From an uncultured Clostridia bacterium (GTDB lineage: Bacteria > Bacillota > Clostridia > Peptostreptococcales > Anaerovoracaceae), in NCBI GenBank assembly GCA_934247125.1, contig CAKQIZ010000086.1, forward strand, positions 1-7,102: a stretch of DNA of 7,102 nucleotides, in the 5' to 3' direction. This document shows positions 1 to 6,054 of the stretch, piece after piece. Numbering within the stretch: the first letter of the stretch is position 1; each line of letters opens with the position of its first letter. The position numbers were made by a program, and so were the translations under genes. The notes under the pieces were generated by a model that was not told the origin of the DNA, did no database searches, and saw only the letters and a list, made by a program, of their open reading frames with translations.

Positions 1-90
1 AGACAAAAATTGGGCAACAACCCTATGGTTGGCGCTACTGTATCCGTTGCCGTAGCGGTTGCTGAGGCTGCAAAGGCTGGCAAATTCTAA
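1..90 (+). CDS. C-terminal end of a gene entering from the left, possibly a GGGtGRT-family protein
   Basis: Frame 1 is open from base 1 to a TAA at 88-90 and gives 29 residues ending in NNPMVGATVSVAVAVAEAAK-AGKF. The alanine/valine-rich helical tail is typical of real protein rather than chance reading, and a strong terminator follows 28 bases after the stop, as expected for the last gene of a transcript. From memory the GNNPMVGATV segment resembles the C-terminus of the GGGtGRT protein family, conserved proteins of about 330 residues and unknown function in anaerobic Firmicutes. The diagnostic GGGTGRT motif would lie outside the window, so this name is tentative. Nothing ties this gene functionally to the cluster on its right, from which the terminator separates it. 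Confidence 0.6.
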   Translation, partial: RQKLGNNPMVGATVSVAVAVAEAAKAGKF

Positions 91-118
91 GGAATTTCAA
101 GGCTTTTAAGAGAAAATA

Positions 119-155
119 AGAGGGATTCGCAATTTGCGAGTCCCTCTCTTTTTTT
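119..155 (+). terminator. Rho-independent terminator, possibly bidirectional
   Basis: A 12-bp stem pairs 119-130 with 136-147 (one G-T pair), closed by the 5-base loop AATTT, and is followed by seven T residues at 149-155. This is a textbook intrinsic terminator for the gene ending at 90. On the minus strand the same hairpin is followed by TATTTTCTCTT, a weaker T-rich tract, and it lies about 74 bases past the stop of the regulator at 221. It may therefore also end the regulator transcript. Confidence 0.9.
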
Positions 156-220
156 GCCCATTTTTCGGTTTTGTCAACGTACTGTCAACGGAAAAATGTA
201 GTTTCCTGATTTCAATCAGA

Positions 221-2137
221 TTACTTTCCTTCGTTTTTCGAAATCTTATAGGCTTTCATCTGACGCCATAATGTGGAGACACTGATACCGAGATGAGAAG
301 CTGCGAGCTTTCTGTTGCCGTGGTATGTATGGAGTGCAGAGATAATGTTCGCTTTTTTTTCAGGAACCGGTTCCTGGCTTATGCTGGAATCAGGAGTGCG
401 AACAGAAGAAAGGTGAAGATTCTTGTCGATATAAGCTTCTATATCCGTGGCATTAAGATAATAAGACTCGGAATTTGCATAAACTCTGGAAATGACAGTT
501 TCAATTTCCGGAAGGTTTCCAGGCCAGTCATATTGTGTCAGAAAATTCTGAGCATCCTGTGTGATTTTAACATAGCGTCCATACCGTTTTTCCAGTTTGC
601 TAAGAGCGAAATCTACAAAACCCATAATATCCGCTTTGCGTTCACGGAGTGGCGGGACGTGGAGCGAAATTTTGGAAATTGCATAGTAGGTTTCTGGCAG
701 GAATTGACCATTCGCCACCAAAGAAGAGAGATCTTCACTGTTTGTAATTATCCATCGAATCTGGTTAGAGCCGATAGATAATCCAGCCGGATCCATAACT
801 GTTCGACTATTGCAGACCAAAGCATATAGGCGTTGCTGTGCCTGGCGTGAGAGGGCGGATACTTCGTTTAGATAAATGGTGCATGGAGTATTACGTAATA
901 GACGGAAATCTTCAAAACTTTCAAGTCCGGAATCTAAAATCTGATTAAGCGCATCCTGATTATAACCACTGCAGTTAATTCTTATAAATGGATAGTTCTT
1001 ATAAGGTCCGGCATTATGAATGCATTCTGCAATATGCTGTTTTTCTGTGCCATGTTCGCCGATTAATAGAATAGGCATAAGATATGCAGAATATAATTTA
1101 CCTTTACGAATGACATCTTGTATCGTTGCAGAACGACTGATCATGGTATTGAAAGTTGCTTTGGCCATGTATCCACGTCGAATGAGTTCATTTTTGTTTT
1201 GCTCAAGAGCGACAGAATGGTTGGAAATACCTTCAAAAAAGTTAATGATTATGCTACTGACGCAGTCGTCCACGATCACCGGATTCATATTAATGAAGAA
1301 GTCACCCTCATTTATTCGAATATTCAAACCGTGAATCCCACCCTTTTTTGTGTAGATTTGCTTAATAAGATCGAGTGTGATGTCAGGGATAAAGCGATGA
1401 ATCTGCTCTCCCAAAAGCAGACTTTCTTTCGTGTGAAATAGATGTGTTATAAACTGGTTGACACGTAAGATTTTTCCAGTCTCGTCAATGTGAATTACAC
1501 CACTTGAAATCTCGTCGATAAACATCGAAAGGCTGGCAGCATGCTTTTTTTCATTATCAAGAGCATCGCTCAGGAGCTTTGCAATACGGCAGGCTTCGTG
1601 CATGCTTTCAGGACCTGAAAATGTGCGCAGGGTAGGAATACTGTGTTTACGGCAATGGTCTGTTATGGTTTTTCCACCAATTACAACATCTGGATGTTGT
1701 TCACAGATATCCTCTGCTACTTGCAGCATTTCTTCTGGTGAATCAAAGAGACAGAAGCGTAAACGAATATCCAGAATTTTCTGAAGCGATGAGATACTGA
1801 CCATCTCGAACATGTTGTCAGGACCAGTGACATAAATCAGTGGATTTTCGATGTCAGTCAGCTTTTTGGCTTCATTAAGCATTAGAAATACTTCATAAGG
1901 TGTGATTTTTATTTCTACTATGGGAAGAGAGGAGATATTACGTATATTTTTTGCCTGTCCGCCACGAGCGATGATAATGGATGGATTGATTTGTTCCGTG
2001 ATTACAGAAAGCAATTGTTTAAGTGATTGATCTGTGGCAGTGGAGACGGTAGAGATATCCAGATGATTTTCAGCGGCAGCCTGTACAGCGCTTTCCAGTA
2101 GAGCGGAATCTGGTAAGAGAATTGCAACTTTTGCCAT
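221..2137 (-). CDS. PrpR-N / PAS / AAA+ / Fis-HTH transcriptional regulator with degenerate AAA+ core
   Basis: This cytoplasmic DNA-binding regulator has 638 residues. Domain order is a PrpR-type sensory domain (about 20-190, with PSIIIARGG at 52-60 and the DVVIGG turn at 150-155), a PAS-like domain (about 203-305), an AAA+ domain of the sigma-54-activator family (about 333-555) and a Fis-type helix-turn-helix (about 595-631, GNRKLAASHLGIS then TLWRQMK). In E. coli PrpR the N-terminal domain responds to 2-methylcitrate, so a carboxylate effector is likely here. The AAA+ family marks PPLRER (495-500) and WPGN (538-541) are intact. Walker A reads GEHGTEKQ (360-367) instead of GExGTGKE, and Walker B reads TIYLNEV (420-426) with Asn for the usual Asp. 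The GAFTGA loop is absent from 390-412, and the YYRL arginine is replaced (YYAI, 484-487). It may thus be unable to remodel sigma-54 RNA polymerase. The start is supported by AGGAGG at 2148-2153, 10 bases upstream. It is divergent from the transporter operon and most likely controls it. Confidence 0.9.
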   Translation of the reverse strand: MAKVAILLPDSALLESAVQAAAENHLDISTVSTATDQSLKQLLSVITEQINPSIIIARGGQAKNIRNISSLPIVEIKITPYEVFLMLNEAKKLTDIENPLIYVTGPDNMFEMVSISSLQKILDIRLRFCLFDSPEEMLQVAEDICEQHPDVVIGGKTITDHCRKHSIPTLRTFSGPESMHEACRIAKLLSDALDNEKKHAASLSMFIDEISSGVIHIDETGKILRVNQFITHLFHTKESLLLGEQIHRFIPDITLDLIKQIYTKKGGIHGLNIRINEGDFFINMNPVIVDDCVSSIIINFFEGISNHSVALEQNKNELIRRGYMAKATFNTMISRSATIQDVIRKGKLYSAYLMPILLIGEHGTEKQHIAECIHNAGPYKNYPFIRINCSGYNQDALNQILDSGLESFEDFRLLRNTPCTIYLNEVSALSRQAQQRLYALVCNSRTVMDPAGLSIGSNQIRWIITNSEDLSSLVANGQFLPETYYAISKISLHVPPLRERKADIMGFVDFALSKLEKRYGRYVKITQDAQNFLTQYDWPGNLPEIETVISRVYANSESYYLNATDIEAYIDKNLHLSSVRTPDSSISQEPVPEKKANIISALHTYHGNRKLAASHLGISVSTLWRQMKAYKISKNEGK

Positions 2138-2171
2138 GAACTGTTTTCCTCCTTATATAGCGTTGGTTGAA

Positions 2172-2198
2172 ATGAACGGTATGAACGATTTGAACGAT
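2172..2198. repeat. Three tandem 9-bp repeats in the regulator leader, candidate operator
   Basis: ATGAACGGT (2172-2180), ATGAACGAT (2181-2189) and TTGAACGAT (2190-2198) form an uninterrupted tandem array with the core TGAACG invariant. It lies 35-61 bases upstream of the regulator start codon and just downstream of a possible minus-strand promoter. It could be a binding array for autoregulation or an element in the regulator's mRNA leader. The function is inferred; only the repeat itself is seen. Confidence 0.6.
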
Positions 2199-2208
2199 AT
2201 CTGAAATT

Positions 2209-2220
2209 ATTATATGTCAA
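2209..2220 (-). promoter_or_regulatory. Possible promoter of the regulator gene
   Basis: Read on the minus strand, TTGACA (2215-2220) is followed directly by TATAAT (2209-2214). Each hexamer matches its consensus perfectly, but they abut and cannot serve as one -35/-10 pair. TATAAT is the more likely -10, giving transcription starting near 2202, just before the three 9-bp repeats. No good -35 lies 17 bases upstream of it (GTGCAA-like at best). Using TTGACA as a -35 gives no convincing -10. The assignment is uncertain. Confidence 0.35.
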
Positions 2221-2233
2221 AAAATGCATTTTT
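2220..2233. repeat. 14-bp perfect palindrome AAAAATGCATTTTT
   Basis: This is a perfect self-complementary sequence in the middle of the divergent control region, immediately upstream of the possible regulator promoter. A TTTTTGCA continuation gives a second TGCA at 2233-2236. It could be a binding site or only AT-rich promoter DNA. A partial copy, AAATGCATT, occurs at 5974-5982 between the last two genes. Confidence 0.4.
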
Positions 2234-2295
2234 GCACTTGTGGAAGAAAAAAATATGTGGATTAAGCTGGTCTGTCAATAGATGAAATTGTGTGA

Positions 2296-2320
2296 TTTGT
2301 GTAAAGTGAGTTTATACAAA
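2296..2320. promoter_or_regulatory. Near-perfect inverted repeat upstream of the transporter operon, candidate operator
   Basis: TTTGTGTAAA (2296-2305) and TTTATACAAA (2311-2320) are inverted copies matching at 9 of 10 positions, separated by GTGAG. The centre at 2308 is 48 bases before the first operon start codon, where the promoter should be. A weak -35/-10 pair, TTGTGT (2288-2293) and TATACA (2313-2318), would overlap it, but its 19-base spacing is long. The symmetrical form suits a dimeric regulator and loosely recalls TyrR-type boxes (TGTAAA-N6-TTTACA), bound by another Fis-HTH, AAA+-type protein. That the divergent regulator binds here is inference. No GG-N10-GC sigma-54 promoter is visible in 2138-2355. 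Confidence 0.5.
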
Positions 2321-2355
2321 AAGCGGTTTATCCGTAAATAAATAAGGGGGCTATT

Positions 2356-3636
2356 ATGAACCAGTTGACAATTGTACTACTTATTACGGTCTTTATGATT
2401 ATTTCTTTTTTTCTTCATAAAGTTCCATTTGGGCTGACAACCATGACCTGCTGTTTGCTTTTATTCTTCACGGGTATTTTTGACTTGCCTACAGCGTTTG
2501 GTGGCCTTTGCAACAAAAACGTAATTCTTGTTGCCGGAATGTTTGTAATGAGCGCGGCATTTGGGAAAACAACGCTTCTCAAAAAGATACGTGAGAACAT
2601 TGCGACAATGGAGTCCAAAAAAGGAATCGTATTGCTTGTTATATTTTTTGGCCTTGCGATTATTTTCGCACAGTTCCTTCCAACAACTGGAAACATGACG
2701 ATTATGATCATGTTTCTGCTTTCTTTAAGTGATACAGGGGATATTACTCCTTCACGAATGCTTCTTCCTGTACTTGGCATTATTTCTGTCTGGGGAACGA
2801 AACTTCCGATTGGAATGGGAGCTACCTCCTTCGCAAATCTCAATGCAAGATATGAAGGACTCGGAGCATCAGCAGATCAGCTTCTTGGCGTATTTGATAA
2901 GTTTAAAGTGTCTATTATCCCATGTGTTCTGACCTTGATTTACTGCATGGTGGCTTACAAGCTGATGCCGAATCGTCAGATCGCACAGGAGAATTTAAAG
3001 GAAACAAAAGAACAGGCAGCGATTCCAAAGAGAGATGAAGCCATCATTTATATTATATTTGTACTTGTTATGTTCTCTCTGTTCTTTAATAAACTCCTGG
3101 GTGATTATATGTATGGGATCCCGATTCTTGGAGCATTGATTCTGGCATGGACGGGTGCGATGAGTACAAAGGAAGTAACAAAGGCTGTTACCGGTGATTC
3201 TACGTGGATGCTGGCAGGTGTTCTGGTAATGGCGGATGCGATGGGTAAAACAGGTGCAGGTGATGCCATTGGCAATCTGATCATTCGCATTCTTGGTGGT
3301 AATCCAAGTGGCATAGCCGTACTGACTGTTTTTGCAATCGCAACTGTTTTGATGACAACATTTATGTCAAATTCTGCAACCTCTAATATCCTCATTCCGA
3401 TTGCTGCATCTACGGCGATTGCAGGAGGCATGGATCCTCGAGGCGTCGTTTTGATTGTTTCCTGCTGTTCTGGATATGCCATCGCATTTCCTTCTGGATC
3501 ACCAGCATGTGGTATTGCCTTTGCTGCAGGTCAGTATAAGATTGGCGAAACACTGAAGTTTACGATTCCGTTCCTGCTGGTGGGCACAGTATCCATGGTG
3601 CTGGCGGCTAATTTCTTTTTCCCGGTTTATGGATAA
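2356..3636 (+). CDS. DASS/SLC13-like carboxylate transporter, copy 1
   Basis: This is an integral membrane protein of 426 residues, highly hydrophobic with about ten or more membrane segments. It is organised as two related halves joined by a charged loop (about 203-227, rich in K, E and Q). It is predicted to import an organic anion through the cytoplasmic membrane, as DASS/SLC13 and CitMHS-type carriers do. The second-half motif SNSATSN (338-344) matches the SNT-type substrate/sodium motif of that family. The equivalent first-half position reads PTTGNMT (109-115), so the usual Ser-Asn is missing. A glycine/serine-rich FPSGSP turn lies at 378-383. The start is set by AAGGGGG at 2344-2350, 5 bases before ATG. 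It is the first gene of the operon and has a clear paralogue two genes downstream (31 of the first 60 residues identical by hand alignment, identical NFFFPVYG ends). The substrate is not determined; context suggests a sugar acid or di/tricarboxylate. Confidence 0.85.
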   Translation: MNQLTIVLLITVFMIISFFLHKVPFGLTTMTCCLLLFFTGIFDLPTAFGGLCNKNVILVAGMFVMSAAFGKTTLLKKIRENIATMESKKGIVLLVIFFGLAIIFAQFLPTTGNMTIMIMFLLSLSDTGDITPSRMLLPVLGIISVWGTKLPIGMGATSFANLNARYEGLGASADQLLGVFDKFKVSIIPCVLTLIYCMVAYKLMPNRQIAQENLKETKEQAAIPKRDEAIIYIIFVLVMFSLFFNKLLGDYMYGIPILGALILAWTGAMSTKEVTKAVTGDSTWMLAGVLVMADAMGKTGAGDAIGNLIIRILGGNPSGIAVLTVFAIATVLMTTFMSNSATSNILIPIAASTAIAGGMDPRGVVLIVSCCSGYAIAFPSGSPACGIAFAAGQYKIGETLKFTIPFLLVGTVSMVLAANFFFPVYG

Positions 3637-3689
3637 AGTTCTGCTGCTTGCGTATAGAAACAGCATAAAGTTTATAGGAGGATATAATT

Positions 3690-4676
3690 ATGGGATTAAA
3701 ACCACAGGTTCCGGTGAGAACCATAGATACAGATGATACGTTTCGTTTTATTGAACAGATGGGTATAGAGTATGTCAGCCTTGCACTGAAAGAGTCTGAG
3801 GTATTGTGTGCTGATGGGTACGATAACATCATGAAGGTAAAAGAACGTCTTTCGGCATTTCATCTTAAAATTTCAGATGCGTCGATTGGTTCTCTTCAGA
3901 AGAATAAAGCGATTCATCTAAATCTGCCGAATCGTGATGAGGAAATCGATAAATTTACTCGTATGTTGGAGGTTTTTGCAAAGGCGAATATTCCATTTAC
4001 TTCTGTGGCTTGGCAGCCAAATGGAATTCTACGAACAGATCATAGGGTTGGAAAATATACACGGGGAGGAATCTCTGCTTACTGTGATGCAAATGAAATT
4101 TTAGCACGTCCGAACGTGGAAAATCGTACATATACAGAAGAGGAGATTTGGGATAATTTCCACTATTTTATGGATTGCGTTATTCCGGTGGCAGAAGAGA
4201 ATCATATACGGATGGCGCTTCATCCAAATGATCCTCCGATTGCATGTATGGCTGGCATTCCATCTCTTATCTATAACATGGATTGCTATCGAAAGGCATT
4301 TGAGGTGGTACATGGTTCTCCAGCGCTCGGTGTCAAATTATGTGTTGGGTGCTGGCTGGAGGGAGGAGAAGAGTTTGGTGATATTTTCTCGGATATTCGG
4401 GAACTTTGCAACGAGAATCGCGTTCTGAGTGTTCATTTCAGAAATGTAAGTTCAACATTACCTGTATTTGAAGAAACTTTAGCTGAGGATGGATATGCAG
4501 ATATGTATGCCATTATGAAGGAATTGATTCAGTGTGACTGTAGTGCTGTTATTTCTATCGATCATGCGTTTAAGCCGATGAATGATTTTGGCGGAATGGT
4601 GGGGACATTTGCTTACCCGACAGGATTTATGAAGGGGCTGATCTGGGCGATTGAAAAGGAGATGAAGAATACATAG
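3690..4676 (+). CDS. Short mannonate dehydratase (UxuA/ManD)-like TIM-barrel enzyme
   Basis: This cytoplasmic enzyme has 328 residues. D-mannonate dehydratases of the UxuA type remove water from D-mannonate to give 2-keto-3-deoxygluconate using Mn2+. Family marks include LPNRDEEIDKF (79-89), RTDHR (115-119), ALHPNDPP (176-183), the metal-cysteine segment KLCVGC (216-221), SVHFRN (247-252), DH (291-292) and the C-terminal TGFMKGLI (311-318). His178, Cys218, His249 and Asp291 correspond to the four metal ligands I recall from structurally studied ManD proteins, so activity is probably retained. It is shorter than E. coli UxuA (394 residues): the N-terminus is compact and lacks the typical UxuA opening. 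A second cysteine, Cys221, sits beside the metal cysteine. AGGAGG at 3676-3681 lies 8 bases before ATG and fixes the start. It lies between two paralogous transporters and stops 8 bases before the next gene, so the three are surely co-transcribed. A related sugar-acid dehydratase, or an isomerase/epimerase of the same barrel superfamily, is the main alternative. Confidence 0.82.
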   Translation: MGLKPQVPVRTIDTDDTFRFIEQMGIEYVSLALKESEVLCADGYDNIMKVKERLSAFHLKISDASIGSLQKNKAIHLNLPNRDEEIDKFTRMLEVFAKANIPFTSVAWQPNGILRTDHRVGKYTRGGISAYCDANEILARPNVENRTYTEEEIWDNFHYFMDCVIPVAEENHIRMALHPNDPPIACMAGIPSLIYNMDCYRKAFEVVHGSPALGVKLCVGCWLEGGEEFGDIFSDIRELCNENRVLSVHFRNVSSTLPVFEETLAEDGYADMYAIMKELIQCDCSAVISIDHAFKPMNDFGGMVGTFAYPTGFMKGLIWAIEKEMKNT

Positions 4677-4680
4677 GAGG
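4675..4680 (+). promoter_or_regulatory. Ribosome binding site overlapping the dehydratase stop codon
   Basis: AGGAGG shares its first two bases with the TAG stop (4674-4676) of the preceding gene and sits only 4 bases before the ATG at 4685. This packing suggests translational coupling of the dehydratase and the second transporter, and fixes the start of the latter. Confidence 0.85.
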
Positions 4681-4684
4681 AATT

Positions 4685-5968
4685 ATGTCACAGACATATA
4701 TCGTTCTTGCCATCATGATTTTCATGGCGGTGATGTTTGTAATCAATAAAATCAAGTTTGGTATCATATCTATGACCTGTTGTGTGCTTCTGGTGGTTAC
4801 AGGGGTGATGGATATCCAGACTGCTTTTAGCGGCTTTGCCAATAAAACCATTATCCTGGTGGCGCCAATGCTGGCGCTGAGCCAGGCACTTACGAAAACA
4901 AGACTGGTGCCGAAGATCCGACTTTTCTTAAATGAGCAGCAAAGTAAAAGAGGAATGCTGCTGATTGTTCTGTTTTATCTGGTTGGCGCAGCATTTGTTC
5001 AGTTTATTCCTGCAACAGCGACAATAGCGATTATGTTTGCATTTATGGAGACCCTGGATGATTCTGGAGAAATTACACCGAGCCGCCTCCTGCTTCCATT
5101 GCTTGGTATTATGCAAATCTGGAAAGGATTTGTTCCGATTGGAATCGGTGCCACAACGTTTGCATCTGTAAATGCGAAGTATGAAGGCATTATTCAAAAT
5201 GAAAATCTGTTACTTCAGATGATGGATCCGATTAAGGTGACGGCATTACCGGTGATCGTATTAACCATTTACTGCCTGTTTGCGTGGAAATTGATGCCGA
5301 AAACGACACAAACCAATAAAGCGGCGATTAAGGAAGTAAATGATCAAAAGCCATTGGATCCTGTGAAGGAACGGATTATATACATTGTTTTTGTTTCGGT
5401 CATGGCATGTCTTGTTTTAAATAAGTTTGTTGGAAACTTTATGTATCTTGCGCCATCGGTCGGACTCCTGGTTCTGCTTTATACGGGTGCCTTTCCGATT
5501 CAGGATGCGGTCAAAGCAATGACGGCAGATATGATCTGGATGATGGCAGGTGTTCTCACGATGGCATCTGCACTTGGTACTTCTGGTGCGGGGGAACTTA
5601 TTGGAAACGCAATTATCCACTTTTTGGGTGAGCACCCAAGCTCATTTTTGATTACGCTGACGTTTACTGCAGTGACCATCATTATGACATCATTCATTTC
5701 AAATGCTGGTTGTTCCAATGTGCTGATTCCGATTGCTGCAAGTATTGCGCTTGCAGGTGATATGGATCCGAGAGGATTGATTCTGGCAGTCAACATTGGC
5801 TGTAGACTGGCTATTGGATTTCCGTCCGGATCGGGCGAAGGTGCAGTTACGTATGCGGCAGGGGGATATAATCCGGCGAGGGTTGCAAAATTCACAATAC
5901 CGTACATTATCCTTGCCATTATTGCGGTGTCAGTAAGCTGTAATTTCTTCTTTCCAGTATACGGATAA
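4685..5968 (+). CDS. DASS/SLC13-like carboxylate transporter, copy 2
   Basis: This integral membrane protein of 427 residues is collinear with the transporter encoded at 2356-3636, with almost no gaps. Conserved blocks include MTCC (30-33), ITPSR (130-134), the PIG-GAT-FA segment (151-160), AKYEG (164-168), LIPIAAS (347-353), MDPRG (360-364) and the FFFPVYG end. Its predicted binding motifs differ: first half PATATIA (109-115) against PTTGNMT, second half SNAGCSN (339-345) against SNSATSN, and FPSGSGEGAVTY (379-390) against FPSGSPACGIAF. It therefore probably carries a different but related anion, or has different ion coupling. The charged loop between halves is at about 203-230. It starts 8 bases after the dehydratase stop with an overlapping ribosome binding site. 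A substrate cannot be named from sequence alone. Confidence 0.85.
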   Translation: MSQTYIVLAIMIFMAVMFVINKIKFGIISMTCCVLLVVTGVMDIQTAFSGFANKTIILVAPMLALSQALTKTRLVPKIRLFLNEQQSKRGMLLIVLFYLVGAAFVQFIPATATIAIMFAFMETLDDSGEITPSRLLLPLLGIMQIWKGFVPIGIGATTFASVNAKYEGIIQNENLLLQMMDPIKVTALPVIVLTIYCLFAWKLMPKTTQTNKAAIKEVNDQKPLDPVKERIIYIVFVSVMACLVLNKFVGNFMYLAPSVGLLVLLYTGAFPIQDAVKAMTADMIWMMAGVLTMASALGTSGAGELIGNAIIHFLGEHPSSFLITLTFTAVTIIMTSFISNAGCSNVLIPIAASIALAGDMDPRGLILAVNIGCRLAIGFPSGSGEGAVTYAAGGYNPARVAKFTIPYIILAIIAVSVSCNFFFPVYG

Positions 5969-6054
5969 GAGCGAAATGCATTAACAAAGCTTTAGGGTGA
6001 GAAACTATATTTAAAATACATATAATAAAACACCATAGAATAGGAGAAATTATT
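5969..6054 (+). promoter_or_regulatory. 86-base AT-rich gap before the hydrolase gene, possible weak internal promoter
   Basis: This is the widest gap inside the operon. It contains a perfect TATAAT (6021-6026) but no acceptable -35 at 16-18 bases upstream, an imperfect inverted repeat TATATTTA-AAA-TACATATA (6006-6024), and the ribosome binding site AGGAG (6042-6046). No terminator hairpin is present, so read-through from the transporter is expected. Separate expression of the last gene is possible but unproven. Confidence 0.3.

Noticed and set aside
2324..2334. Small inverted repeat CGG-TTTAT-CCG just before the first operon ribosome binding site
   Set aside because: Three-base arms are expected by chance; not reported as an operator.
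2138..2355. A sigma-54 (-24/-12) promoter for the operon, expected if the regulator were a normal enhancer-binding protein
   Set aside because: No TGGCAC-N5-TTGC-like or GG-N10-GC element could be found by eye on the plus strand. This agrees with the missing GAFTGA motif.
3633..3672. Direct repeat ATAAAGTT (3633-3640 and 3665-3672) and a weak TGCTG/CAGCA stem between the first two operon genes
   Set aside because: Too short and AT-rich to separate from chance; the stem is 5 bp with a 14-base loop and no T-tract, so it is not a terminator.
5500..5919. Minus-strand open frame opposite the second transporter (a similar one lies opposite the first at 3105-3482)
   Set aside because: Both paralogous transporters generate similar antisense frames because their coding sequences are similar; this reflects codon composition, not genes.
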